Assembly: GCF_014653215.1 (NCBI RefSeq)
Contig: NZ_BNAI01000007.1
Location: 1-64,000 of the forward strand
Direction of reading: 5' to 3'
Length of the DNA stretch: 64,000 nt
Source: Pseudolysinimonas yzui
GTDB taxonomy: Bacteria; Actinomycetota; Actinomycetes; Actinomycetales; Microbacteriaceae
Below the pieces are notes generated by a model. It was not told the origin of the DNA and did not search any database. It was given only the letters and a program-made list of their open reading frames with translations. Shown here one piece after another: positions 10,578-18,667 of this stretch (positions are counted from its first letter, which is position 1; every line of letters starts with the position of its first letter). Made by a program: the position numbers and the translations under genes.

Positions 10578-11528
10578 ATGACCGCTTCACGACTGGTACT
10601 CGGGGCCATGATGTTCGGCACCACGATCGACGAGACCACCTCCTTCGCCCTCCTCGACCGATTCGTCGACGCCGGCGGCGAATGGATCGACACCGCCGAC
10701 TGCTACTCCTTCTGGGCGAGCGAATCGGGCTACGGGGGCGACAGCGAAGAACTCATCGGACGCTGGCTCGCCGCCCGGCCCGGCATGCGCGACCGGGTCA
10801 AGATCTCCACCAAGTTCGGAGCCGAGCCGCGCGTCGCCGGCGAGTGGCCCGCGTCCCGCACCGGGCTCTCGCGCCCCGCCATCCGGTCGCAGTTCGAGGG
10901 CAGCCTGCGCCGGCTCGGCACCGACCATGTCGAGTTGGTGTGGGCGCACATGGAAGACCGCGCGACCCCGATCGAGGAGACAGCGGATGCCATGGCCGAG
11001 CTGGTCGCCGACGGCCGCGCCGGGCGCATCGGCACCTCCAACCATCCCGCCTGGCTCGTCGAACGCGCGCGGACCCACGCCCGCTCCCGCGGCGTCGAGC
11101 CGATCACCGCGCTACAGCACAGCCGCACCTTCCTGCAGACGCGCCCTGGCATCCGCCCCGACGGGCAGAACCACCGTTTCGGGGTCGTCGACGACGAGTT
11201 GCTCGACCTCGCCACCCCCGAAGGGCTGGAACTCTGGGCGTACACGCCCCTCCTGAGCGGCGCCTACGACAACCCGGCCAAGCCGATTCCCGAACCGTAC
11301 GACCACCCCGGCACGACCCGGCGTCTCGCCGTTCTCGACGAGGTGGCGGCCGAGACCGGGCTCACGCGGGGGCAGGTCGTGCTCAGCTGGCTCGCCGGCG
11401 GCACCCCGGCGACGCGTCCCATTCTCGGCGGCAGCAAGCTCGCGCAACTCGATGCCGCGCTCGAGGCGACGGCGTTCGAACTGCCCGCGCAGCTGCGAGA
11501 GCGGCTCGACGCCGTCGAGCGGCAGTAG
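10578..11528 (+). CDS. aldo/keto reductase
   Basis: A 316-residue AKR of the larger (AKR11/AKR12-like, YghZ/YajO-like) type. Signatures include LVLGAMMFGTTIDE, the catalytic-Asp segment GGEWIDTADCYSFW (about 34-47), KISTKFG with the catalytic Lys, VELVWAHMED with His, and GTSNHPAWLVE. It should be a cytoplasmic NADPH-dependent carbonyl reductase of unknown substrate. I chose the ATG at 10578 because the MerR-type promoter places the transcript start there. A TTG 15 bases upstream would lie within the -10 region. Regulation by the divergent MerR gene is likely. Confidence 0.88.
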   Translation: MTASRLVLGAMMFGTTIDETTSFALLDRFVDAGGEWIDTADCYSFWASESGYGGDSEELIGRWLAARPGMRDRVKISTKFGAEPRVAGEWPASRTGLSRPAIRSQFEGSLRRLGTDHVELVWAHMEDRATPIEETADAMAELVADGRAGRIGTSNHPAWLVERARTHARSRGVEPITALQHSRTFLQTRPGIRPDGQNHRFGVVDDELLDLATPEGLELWAYTPLLSGAYDNPAKPIPEPYDHPGTTRRLAVLDEVAAETGLTRGQVVLSWLAGGTPATRPILGGSKLAQLDAALEATAFELPAQLRERLDAVERQ

Positions 11529-11563
11529 GTACAGATCGGCCGCCGCCCCGGTAGCGTGCTGCC

Positions 11564-13255
11564 ATGCTGTCCGATCTCGCCATCTCGCGCGCGGCGGTGC
11601 GCCGACCGCTGCACGAGGTCGCCGCCGACATGGGCATCGCACCCCACCTGCTGGAACCCTACGGAACCGCGGCGGCGAAGATCTCGCTCGCCGCGATCGA
11701 CGAGCTCAAGAGCCGGCCGCGCGCCAAGTACGTCGTTGTCACCGCCATCACCCCGACGCCGCTGGGGTCGGGCAAGACCACCACCACCGTCGGACTCGGG
11801 CAGGGCTTCGGCCAGATCGGCAAACTCGGCATCGTCGCCATCCGGCAGCCGTCGATGGGGCCGACGTTCGGCATCAAGGGCGGAGCGGCCGGGGGCGGCT
11901 ACTCCCAGGTGGTGCCGATGGAGGCCCTCAACCTGCACCTGACCGGTGACATGCACGCCGTCACCGCGGCCCACAACCTGCTGTCGGCGATGATCGGCAA
12001 CCACCTGCACAAGGGCAACCGGCTCGGGCTCGACCCGCACGAGATCACCTGGCGCCGCGTGCTCGACGTCAACGACCGCGAGCTGCGCAACATCGTCACC
12101 GGGCTCGGCGGGGCCGACGACGGCACCCCCCGCCAGACCGGATTCGACATCTCCGCCGCGAGCGAGGTGATGGCGCTGCTGTCGCTGTGCACGTCGCTGC
12201 GGGATCTGCGCGAGCGGATGGGCCGCATCGTCGTCGGCTCGACTCGCGACGGCGAACCGGTGACCGCCGAGATGCTCAAGGTCGCCGGGGCGATGACGGC
12301 GATGCTCACCGACGCCATCAAGCCCAACCTGATGCAGACCGTCGAGCAGACCCCGGTACTGGTGCACTGCGGCCCGTTCGGCAACATCGCCACCGGCAAC
12401 TCCTCGGTCGTCGCCGACCTGATCGGCATCCACGCCGGCGACTACCTCGTCACCGAGGCGGGGTTCGGCGCCGACATCGGTGCCGAGAAGTTCTTCAACA
12501 TCAAGTGCCGGGCGTCCGGGCTGACTCCGGATGCGGCCGTGCTCGTCGCGACGGTGCGTGACCTGAAGACGCATTCGGGCAAGTACCGGGTCGTCGCCGG
12601 TCGGCCGCTGCCGCCCGAGATGCTCGCCGAGAATCCGGATGACGTGCTCGCCGGGGCGGCGAACCTGCGTCGGCAGATCGCCAACGTGCGCCGCCACGGC
12701 GTGACGCCCGTCATCGCGGTGAACGCCTTCCCCACCGACCACCCCAGCGAGCACCGGGCGATCCTCGATGTCGCGGCCGAAGAGGGGGTGCGCGCCACCA
12801 TCAGTCACCACTTCACCGACGGCGGCAAGGGCGCGGCCGAACTCGCCGAGGCGGTCGCGGAGGCCTGCGCCGAGCCGTCGGACTACCACCGGCTCTACCC
12901 CGACGACCTTCCGCTGGTCGACAAGATCAAGGTGATCGCTCGCGAGATGTACGGTGCCGACGGCCTCGACGTCTCACCGCTGGCGGCTCGGCAACTCGAG
13001 AAGTACGAACGGGCGGGCTACGGCTCCCTGCCGGTCTGCATCGCCAAGACGCACCTGTCGCTGTCGGCCGACCCGAGCATCAAGGGGGCGCCCACCGGGT
13101 GGCGTCTGCCGGTGCGCGAGGTGCGGGCATCGGTCGGTGCCGGGTTCATCTACCCGATCTGCGGTGACATGCGCACGATGCCGGGGCTCTCCTCCGCGCC
13201 GGCGGCGGAGATCATCGATATCGACGACGACGGACAGATCGTCGGCCTGAGCTGA
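11564..13255 (+). CDS. fhs: formate--tetrahydrofolate ligase
   Basis: A 563-residue protein, the standard Fhs length. It opens with the family start and has the ATP-binding loop TPLGSGKTTTTVGLGQG near residues 65-81, then GIKGGAAGGGYSQV near 105. The end carries the KTHLSLSADP and CGDMRTMPGLSSAP segments. It makes 10-formyl-THF from formate, THF and ATP in the cytoplasm, feeding purine and one-carbon metabolism. TAGCGT lies 6 bases before the ATG, so it is probably leaderless. It follows the aldo/keto reductase gene by 35 bases but has its own apparent promoter. Other C1 genes in the window (cyclo-ligase, LigM-type demethylase) are not adjacent. Confidence 0.97.
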   Translation: MLSDLAISRAAVRRPLHEVAADMGIAPHLLEPYGTAAAKISLAAIDELKSRPRAKYVVVTAITPTPLGSGKTTTTVGLGQGFGQIGKLGIVAIRQPSMGPTFGIKGGAAGGGYSQVVPMEALNLHLTGDMHAVTAAHNLLSAMIGNHLHKGNRLGLDPHEITWRRVLDVNDRELRNIVTGLGGADDGTPRQTGFDISAASEVMALLSLCTSLRDLRERMGRIVVGSTRDGEPVTAEMLKVAGAMTAMLTDAIKPNLMQTVEQTPVLVHCGPFGNIATGNSSVVADLIGIHAGDYLVTEAGFGADIGAEKFFNIKCRASGLTPDAAVLVATVRDLKTHSGKYRVVAGRPLPPEMLAENPDDVLAGAANLRRQIANVRRHGVTPVIAVNAFPTDHPSEHRAILDVAAEEGVRATISHHFTDGGKGAAELAEAVAEACAEPSDYHRLYPDDLPLVDKIKVIAREMYGADGLDVSPLAARQLEKYERAGYGSLPVCIAKTHLSLSADPSIKGAPTGWRLPVREVRASVGAGFIYPICGDMRTMPGLSSAPAAEIIDIDDDGQIVGLS

Positions 13256-13266
13256 CCTGTGCGGCG

Positions 13267-14262
13267 CTAGTCCTTCTTCTTCCCCGAGGCAGAGGCGTTC
13301 GACTCGTACGAGGTGTTCGTCGACTCGAAGAAGTTCACCAACTGCAGAGTGTCGTTCGCGGCCGCCATCCACTTCGCCGGGTTGGTGACGTTGTACTCGG
13401 TGTCGAACCCGAGCTCCTCGAGGCGCCGGTCGGCCAGGTACTTCACGTACTGGTTGATGTAGTTGGCGTTGAGCCCGAGGATGCCGTGCGGCAGCAGGTC
13501 GCGGTTGTACTGCTCCTCCATCTCGACGGCGTCGAGGATCATCTGGCGGATCTCGCCGGCGAACTCCGGGGTCTGCAGGTCGGGGTTCTCGTCGAGCACC
13601 GTGAGGATGAGGTTGATGCCGAACTTCAGGTGCAGGCTCTCGTCGCGCACGATCCAGTCCATGAGCGAGCCGAAGTTGCGCAGCAGGTTCCGCTGCCGGA
13701 ACGACAGCGCCACCATGAAGCCCGAGTAGAACCAGATGCCCTCGAGGATGATGTTGTAGGCGACGAGGTTGCGGATGAAGTCCTGCTTGCCGGCCGTCGT
13801 CGTGATGTCGAGGGTCTCCTCGGTCATCCGCTTGATGAACGAGACCTCGAACTCCTCCTTGCGGGCCATCGACGGCACGTCGACGTGGGAGTTGTAGGCC
13901 TCGTTGCGGTCGATCGGGAAGGTCTCGAGCACGTACTCGAACGACATGCAGTGGTTGGCCTCCTCCCACATCTGCTTCGCGAGGTAGAGGTGCGCCTCGG
14001 GAGCGTTGATGTAGGGGTAGACCCCGAACGCGAGCGCCTTGTTGACGAGCAGTTCGTTCGGGTTGAAATACGACATGAGGAACGTGATCGCGTGACGCTC
14101 TTCATCCGTCATCTTCTTGAAGTCGGCGATGTCTTCGCCCAGCTGGATCTCGTTCGGGAACCACGTGTTCGCCACAGCCTGGTCGTACAGATCCATCGCC
14201 CACTGGTAGGTCACGGGCTTCAACAGAAGCCCTTCCTTGATCCCGGTGCCCAGAATGCCCAT
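13267..14262 (-). CDS. nrdB: ribonucleotide reductase small subunit NrdB, class Ic-like
   Basis: A 331-residue ferritin-fold R2 protein. Metal ligands can be followed: E70 (NPNELLVN), E101 and H104 (EEANH), E174 (ILEGIWF), E208 and H211 (DESLH). Two residues are diagnostic. The first ligand is Glu rather than Asp. The position four residues after H104, which holds the radical tyrosine in class Ia/Ib, is Phe108, with Tyr110 two residues on. This E / E-x2-H-x3-F-x-Y pattern is that of the Chlamydia trachomatis class Ic enzyme, which uses Mn(IV)/Fe(III) instead of a tyrosyl radical. The C-terminal tail keeps a tyrosine (TSYESN). It lies downstream of nrdA, separated by a palindromic repeat. The cofactor is inferred. 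Confidence 0.95.
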   Translation of the reverse strand: MGILGTGIKEGLLLKPVTYQWAMDLYDQAVANTWFPNEIQLGEDIADFKKMTDEERHAITFLMSYFNPNELLVNKALAFGVYPYINAPEAHLYLAKQMWEEANHCMSFEYVLETFPIDRNEAYNSHVDVPSMARKEEFEVSFIKRMTEETLDITTTAGKQDFIRNLVAYNIILEGIWFYSGFMVALSFRQRNLLRNFGSLMDWIVRDESLHLKFGINLILTVLDENPDLQTPEFAGEIRQMILDAVEMEEQYNRDLLPHGILGLNANYINQYVKYLADRRLEELGFDTEYNVTNPAKWMAAANDTLQLVNFFESTNTSYESNASASGKKKD

Positions 14263-14283
14263 GCGTGCGGTCCTTAGTCGTCG

Positions 14284-14349
14284 ATCCGTCGCAATTGTGA
14301 CGGATTAGGGGGTGAGTACCCCGAGGATTGGCGGATTAGTTGGTGTGAC
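14284..14349. repeat. dispersed palindromic element, copy A
   Basis: An ATCCGTC / GACGGAT stem (14284-14290 and 14299-14305) with loop GCAATTGT is followed by ACCCCGA and GGCGGATTAGTTGG. The same order of motifs occurs at 50491-50555. In that copy the loop is GCAAATGT and the tail reads ACCCCGA-ATTGACGGATTAGTCGG. The two are clearly related but diverged. Here the element separates the NrdA tail ORF from nrdB; it may affect the relative expression of the two genes. Confidence 0.7.
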
Positions 14350-14355
14350 CCGAGG

Positions 14356-14454
14356 TCACTGGCAGCTCTCGCACTGCAGGTCGTCCATCGGGTCGACCGG
14401 TACCGAGTATTCGCCCACGCTGACGGCGGCGTAAGAGTCGAAGGGCCCGCTCAC
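14356..14454 (-). CDS. 32-residue ORF carrying a ribonucleotide-reductase C-terminal CxxC tail
   Basis: A GTG at 14454 overlaps the nrdA stop as GTGA and opens a -1-frame ORF of 32 residues. It ends in DPMDDLQCESCQ, just before TGA at 14356-14358. A terminal Cys-x-x-Cys pair on a flexible tail is what class I NrdA proteins use to hand electrons from thioredoxin or glutaredoxin to the active-site disulfide. The upstream NrdA frame ends without it. Three readings are possible: a -1 frameshift joins it to NrdA (the -1 frame is open from 14511), it is made as a coupled separate peptide, or a sequence error splits one gene. There is no other role I can support. Confidence 0.7.
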   Translation of the reverse strand: MSGPFDSYAAVSVGEYSVPVDPMDDLQCESCQ

Positions 14455-16889
14455 TTGAGGCCCCCGAACCCGCGACGCGCCGGAGCCGAGGTCGCCGTTG
14501 CCGCGACACCATCAACAGGGGTTTCGGACTTCTGCGTGATGTCTTCGCTCTTGTTGACCTTCACCGTCGACTGCTCGGCGGTGTGGCGCGGCTTCATGTG
14601 CAGGTAGTAGGTCGTCTTCACGCCCCGCTCCCACGCCGCGTAGTAGATGTCCATCATGTCGCCGAGGTCGCGCGTCTCGAGATACATGTTGCGGCTGATC
14701 GACTGGTCGATCCACTTCTGCGCCCGCGCCGCCACCTCGAGGAACGAGTACGGCGACAGCTGGAACGACGTCTTGTAGACCGCCTTCAGGTCATCCGGGA
14801 TCGCGTCGATGCCCTGGATGTCACCCTGCGACCGCAGGATCTGCTCACGAACCGACTCCCACAGCCCGCGCTCCTGTAGCGCCTCGACGAGGTTGCGGTT
14901 CACCTCGAGGAACTTGCCGTTGCTCGTCGCGCGGCTGAAGATCTGCGAGAACTGCGGGTCGAGCCCGGGTGTGGTGCCGGCGACGAGACCGATGGATGCC
15001 GTGGGCGCGATCGCCATGAGGGTGGCGTTGCGCATGCCGCCCTTGACCTTCTCGCGCAGCGCGTCCCAGTCGAGCCGCGTGGTGCGGTTGACCTTGATCT
15101 CGACGCCGCGGTCCTTCTCGGTGAGCGCGATCGAGTCGAACGGCACGAGGCCCTGCGACCACCGCGATCCTTCGAAGTTGTTGTAGCTGCCGCGCTCGCG
15201 GGCGAGGTCGGCCGATTCGTCGATGGCCGCGTAGGAGACGTGCTCCATGATCTCGTCCATCAGGTCGTAGGCCGCCTCGGACTCGTACGAGATGCCGAGC
15301 TTCTCGACGACATCCGTGAAGCCCATGACGCCCAGGCCGATCGCGCGGTTCTGCTGGTTGGCGTGGTCGGCCTCGTTGACACTCGACTCGGTGATGTCGA
15401 TGAGGTTGTCGAGCTGGCGCACGGCGCTGCGGGCGCTCGCGTCGACGAGATCCCAGTCGAAGCCCAAGCCGCCGTTCGTGTCGACCTTGAGGTGCGTCGA
15501 CAGGTTGATCGAGGCCAGGTTGCAGACCGAGATGTTCTCCTCGTCCTGCGGGAGGCAGATCTCGGTGCACAGGTTCGACAGGTGGATCGTGCCCGTGTTG
15601 TTGTTGAGGGCACGGTTGTTGATCGTGTCCTTCCAGGTCAGCCACGGGTGGCTGGTGGTCTGCAGCGAGATGAGGATCGACTTGAACTGCTCGCGCGCTC
15701 CGATCTTCTTGAACATCCCGAGCTCGCCGGCCTCGGCCATCGCGATGTACTCGGCGTAGCGCTTCGAGAACGCGGCGCCGTACAGCTCGTTGAGGTCGGC
15801 GACCTCGAGCGGGTCGAACAGGTACCAGTCGTCGTCGTTCTGCACGCGCTTCATGAACTCGTCGCTGATCCAGACCGCGGTGTTGGCGGTGCGGGTGCGA
15901 CGGTACGGGTCACCGGAGTTCTGCCGCAGGTCGAGGAACTCGGGGAAGTCGAGGTGCCAGTTCTCCATGTAGAAGCACAGCGCCCCGAACTTCTTGCCGC
16001 CGCGGCTGACCGCGCGCAGCACCGAGTCGATCGTGTGCATGAACGGGATGGGGCCGGTGGAGGTCGTGTTGTTCGAGCGGATCGGCGAGCCCTGCGCCCG
16101 GAGCTTGGTGACCGAGAGGCCGATGCCGCCGGTGCCCTTGGTGAGCCACATCACGTCGCGCACGCCCTTGGCGATGCTCTCGATGTCGTCCTGGATCTCC
16201 ATGACGAAGCAGTTGGAGAGCTGCGGGAACGCGGTGCCGGCGTTGACGAGCGTCGAGCCGGCGGCGATGTATTCGAGCTTCGACATCTTGTCGTAGAAGC
16301 CGATCGCGACCGTGGTGGGGTCGACCTCGTTGAGCGAGAGGCCCATCGCGATGCGCATCCAGAAGAACTGGGGAACCTCGAGCGGCTCGCCGTTGCGGGC
16401 CTTGATGCCGTAGCGGTTGTTGAGGGTGACGACGCCGATGTACTTGAGCAGCTCGTCGCGGCTCGGCTCGAGGGCGGCCGCGAGACGGTCGAGGTCGAAG
16501 AGGTCGGGGAAGCGCGGGTCGAGCAGCTTCTCCTCGACGCCGCGGATGACGCTCGAGCGGAAGTACTGGGCGTGCAGCGACTTCAGCTCTGCAGCGGTCT
16601 GGTAGTCGCCGAGCACGCTCTTGTAGATCGTCTTGAGCAGGAGCCGGGCGGCGACGGTGTCGAACTGGGGGTCGTCTTTGACGTTCTGCAGGGCGACCTG
16701 GATGACCGCCTCGTCGAGCTGCTGGGTCGTGATGCCGTCGAACAGGGTGAGCTCGAGCTCCGACGCGATCTGCGTCACCCAGGTGATGTTCTCGTCAAGG
16801 CCCTGACTCGCGTGTTCGATCGCGAGGTTGATCTTGTTCGCGTCGTAGGGCTCACGCTCTCCGCTGCGCTTGACGACCGTGATGCTCAC
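14451..16889 (-). CDS. nrdA: ribonucleotide reductase large subunit NrdA (catalytic, with ATP cone)
   Basis: An 812-residue class I R1. The N-terminal ATP cone (about 1-95) starts VVKRSGEREPYDANKINLAI. The barrel contains QLSNCFVM (first redox Cys), the active-site NLCTEICLP (Asn-Leu-Cys-x-Glu) and SVCNLAS (second redox Cys). The radical-transfer TyrTyr pair lies in KTTYYLHMKP near the end. The reading frame stops at GFGGLK, lacking the CxxC tail, which is found in the overlapping -1 frame. I chose the GTG at 16889 because GGGGAG lies 5 bases upstream and the ATP cone begins there. Long in-frame upstream sequence is promoter DNA. NrdR-like and DnaA-like boxes lie 100-200 bases upstream. Confidence 0.95.
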   Translation of the reverse strand: MSITVVKRSGEREPYDANKINLAIEHASQGLDENITWVTQIASELELTLFDGITTQQLDEAVIQVALQNVKDDPQFDTVAARLLLKTIYKSVLGDYQTAAELKSLHAQYFRSSVIRGVEEKLLDPRFPDLFDLDRLAAALEPSRDELLKYIGVVTLNNRYGIKARNGEPLEVPQFFWMRIAMGLSLNEVDPTTVAIGFYDKMSKLEYIAAGSTLVNAGTAFPQLSNCFVMEIQDDIESIAKGVRDVMWLTKGTGGIGLSVTKLRAQGSPIRSNNTTSTGPIPFMHTIDSVLRAVSRGGKKFGALCFYMENWHLDFPEFLDLRQNSGDPYRRTRTANTAVWISDEFMKRVQNDDDWYLFDPLEVADLNELYGAAFSKRYAEYIAMAEAGELGMFKKIGAREQFKSILISLQTTSHPWLTWKDTINNRALNNNTGTIHLSNLCTEICLPQDEENISVCNLASINLSTHLKVDTNGGLGFDWDLVDASARSAVRQLDNLIDITESSVNEADHANQQNRAIGLGVMGFTDVVEKLGISYESEAAYDLMDEIMEHVSYAAIDESADLARERGSYNNFEGSRWSQGLVPFDSIALTEKDRGVEIKVNRTTRLDWDALREKVKGGMRNATLMAIAPTASIGLVAGTTPGLDPQFSQIFSRATSNGKFLEVNRNLVEALQERGLWESVREQILRSQGDIQGIDAIPDDLKAVYKTSFQLSPYSFLEVAARAQKWIDQSISRNMYLETRDLGDMMDIYYAAWERGVKTTYYLHMKPRHTAEQSTVKVNKSEDITQKSETPVDGVAATATSAPARRGFGGLK

Positions 16890-16987
16890 TTGTACTCCCC
16901 TAACTGGCGACCTCGTGGGTCGCGAAAAACCTTCGGATTCGACTGCGTTCCGGCCATGTGACCCCTCCCCCTGGCCGGGAGGTTTGA

Positions 16988-17036
16988 TCACTATATATCC
17001 GGGTGCCGACAGGCGCACCACCACTACATCTAGTGG
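16988..17036 (-). promoter_or_regulatory. pair of NrdR-like boxes upstream of nrdA
   Basis: Two 16-base sites resemble the NrdR consensus acaCwAtATaTwGtgt. The site at 17021-17036 is CCACTACATCTAGTGG and matches nearly throughout. The site at 16988-17003 begins TCACTATATAT and then decays. They lie 33 bases apart start to start, about three helical turns, as NrdR box pairs do. The left box contains the TATATA that is the best -10 candidate for nrdA on the minus strand. NrdR regulation is inferred from these sites. The rest of the gap 16890-17201 holds no gene that I can support. Confidence 0.75.
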
Positions 17037-17041
17037 GCGTG

Positions 17042-17090
17042 TCGTCCACAGATTGTGGATAACTCCGCGGACTTCTCCACAGTTTCCACA
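17042..17090. promoter_or_regulatory. cluster of DnaA-like boxes upstream of nrdA
   Basis: One perfect DnaA box (TTATCCACA on the minus strand) lies at 17054-17062. Three further sites on the plus strand are TTCTCCACA at 17073-17081 (one mismatch), and TCGTCCACA at 17042-17050 and GTTTCCACA at 17082-17090 (two mismatches each). Four sites in 49 bases, directly upstream of ribonucleotide reductase, recall the DnaA control of nrdAB known in E. coli. There is no dnaA, dnaN or AT-rich unwinding region nearby, so this is not read as the replication origin. Confidence 0.65.
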
Positions 17091-17201
17091 GCGCGCTGGA
17101 GCATAGAGTGAAGGCCATTTCTGGCCTTCACCGCGACGCCAGCGCCGACGGCCGTCTCGGCCGTCGGGTCGCCACGCGCCAAAGAGTAATGTGGGCAGGC
17201 T

Positions 17202-18410
17202 GTGAAGACGTACGCCGAGCTGTTGCGCCACCCGGGGGTCGCCCGGCTCTTGTTCGCGCAACTCGTCGCGCGTTTCCCCGGGGGGATGCTCTCGCTCGGG
17301 CTGCTCATCCACGTCGAGGGGATCTTCCACTCGTACGGGATCGCCGGCCTCGTTCTCGCCAGCCTGAGCGTCGGCCAAGCCGTCTCCGGCCCGCTCACCA
17401 GCCGCTGGATGGGGGCGTGGGCGATGCGGCCCGTGCTCATCCTCACCGGCGCCGTCTGCGCGGCCGCTCTCGCGGTCCTGGCGTTCGCGCCGCTGTCGGT
17501 CCCGGGGTTCATGGCGGTGGCCCTGGTCTGCGGCCTGAGCTACCCGCCCATCCAGCCCGCCGTGCGCACGGTCTACCCGAAAGTCGTCAACAGTCGGCAG
17601 CTGACCCCGCTGTTCTCGCTCGACGCGAGCGCGCAGGAGATCATCTGGGTCGCCGGCCCCGTGCTCGTGACCTTCGTCGCGACGCAGGTCTCGAGCACCG
17701 CGGGCATCCTCCTGTCACTGCTGTTCCTGGTCGGTGGGGGCATCTGGTTCGTCAGCAGCCCCGAACTCGGACGCGTACGCATCCCGCAGTCGAAGCGCCG
17801 GTTCGGCGTCGTGCTCGCCCGACCGTCGGTGCTGCTCATCACGATCGTCGGCATCCTGCTGGTCGGCTCGTTCGCCGCGATCGAGGCCGGTGTCGTGTCG
17901 ATGTTCGGCGACGGCAGCCCCGAGTCGGGCTTCGTGCTGGCGATCTTCGCCCTCGCCTCGCTCGCCGGCGGGCTCGCCTTCGGCCACCTGCCGGTCGGAC
18001 CGTGGGCGCTCGCCCGGCGGATGAGCGTCATCCTCGTCGGTTCGGTGCTCGCGGTGTTCGCGTTCGAGTTCTGGACGATCTCGGGCGCCCTTCTGATTGC
18101 CGGCCTCTGCGTCGCGCCTGCGCTCGCGGTCATGTTCGCGGCGGTGTCGGCGACGGTGCGCTTCAGCGATACCGCGGAGGCCTACGGCTGGGTGGGTACG
18201 GGTCAACTGCTCGGCGCCGCCCTCGGCTCGGCCGTTGCGGGCTTCCTGATCGACGCCGCCGGATCGACCGGCGGGTTCGTCACGGCGGCCATCTTGGCGG
18301 CAGTCGCGGTGCTCATCGCGACCGTGTTCCGCCGCGCGATTCCCGACCTTCGCGGGCGCGACGCGGGACCGATCCCCGACACCGAACCGGTGCCGGTCCA
18401 GCCGAGCTGA
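17202..18410 (+). CDS. MFS transporter
   Basis: A 402-residue protein with about 12 predicted membrane helices in the usual MFS 6+6 arrangement and a short charged C-terminus. The start is GTG at 17202, with TAATGT about 9 bases upstream and a modest GGCAGG. It begins KTYAELLRHPGVARLLFAQ, a form common in actinobacterial drug- or metabolite-efflux MFS proteins. I cannot name a substrate. It is divergent from nrdA and stands alone. Confidence 0.85.
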   Translation: MKTYAELLRHPGVARLLFAQLVARFPGGMLSLGLLIHVEGIFHSYGIAGLVLASLSVGQAVSGPLTSRWMGAWAMRPVLILTGAVCAAALAVLAFAPLSVPGFMAVALVCGLSYPPIQPAVRTVYPKVVNSRQLTPLFSLDASAQEIIWVAGPVLVTFVATQVSSTAGILLSLLFLVGGGIWFVSSPELGRVRIPQSKRRFGVVLARPSVLLITIVGILLVGSFAAIEAGVVSMFGDGSPESGFVLAIFALASLAGGLAFGHLPVGPWALARRMSVILVGSVLAVFAFEFWTISGALLIAGLCVAPALAVMFAAVSATVRFSDTAEAYGWVGTGQLLGAALGSAVAGFLIDAAGSTGGFVTAAILAAVAVLIATVFRRAIPDLRGRDAGPIPDTEPVPVQPS

Positions 18411-18437
18411 CGACCTGCGCGCGCGCCCCTGATTTCT

Positions 18438-18468
18438 CGAATGTGATGGCGTTGTGACATCACATTCG
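18438..18468. promoter_or_regulatory. inverted repeat with CRP-like half sites
   Basis: Perfect 10-base arms CGAATGTGAT and ATCACATTCG flank an 11-base spacer. The arms contain TGTGA and TCACA, the half sites of CRP-type regulators, but the spacing is wider than the usual 6 bases. It lies just after the MFS gene and about 200 bases before the sugar ABC operon. It could be a regulator site for that operon or a weak terminator for the MFS gene; I favour a regulatory role. Confidence 0.45.
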
Positions 18469-18555
18469 TCCGATCTCCGGCAGCGCTCGCGAGAGCTTCC
18501 CTGGAAATCCGGGCTTTCTGCCACGCTCCGTTATCGAACTGTTACCCGTTTGCTC

Positions 18556-18619
18556 TTGCCGCGGATGGAATTGTGAAGGCTAACATTCAGTCGACGGACT
18601 TCCCCATGTCCGTCGACTG
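18556..18619 (+). promoter_or_regulatory. putative ABC-operon promoter with 12-bp stem-loop at the mRNA start
   Basis: TTGCCG (18556-18561) and TAACAT (18581-18586), 19 bases apart, make a plausible promoter. Directly after it is a perfect 12-base inverted repeat, CAGTCGACGGAC and GTCCGTCGACTG (18588-18599 and 18608-18619), with an 8-base loop. The transcript would begin in or just before this stem. It could protect the 5' end of the message or be the operator of the LacI-type regulator encoded at the operon's end. The repeat is certain; its role is inferred. Confidence 0.5.
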
Positions 18620-18667
18620 TCACCAAGATCCGGCACTGCTGCCGGCCAAGACGAGGAGGTTTTGGCA

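Noticed and set aside
13267-14262. NrdB as an R2-like ligand-binding oxidase (R2lox)
   Set aside because: It lies beside nrdA, has NrdB length and keeps the C-terminal tail tyrosine; the Glu/Phe pattern is explained by class Ic.
17042-17090. DnaA-box cluster as a chromosomal replication origin
   Set aside because: No dnaA, dnaN, gyr or rpmH genes and no AT-rich unwinding region are nearby; the position upstream of nrdA fits regulation.
14451-17378. A 975-codon version of NrdA starting far upstream
   Set aside because: The extra N-terminal part reads through the NrdR-like and DnaA-like boxes and is low-quality protein; the ATP cone begins at GTG 16889, which has a GGGGAG ribosome site.
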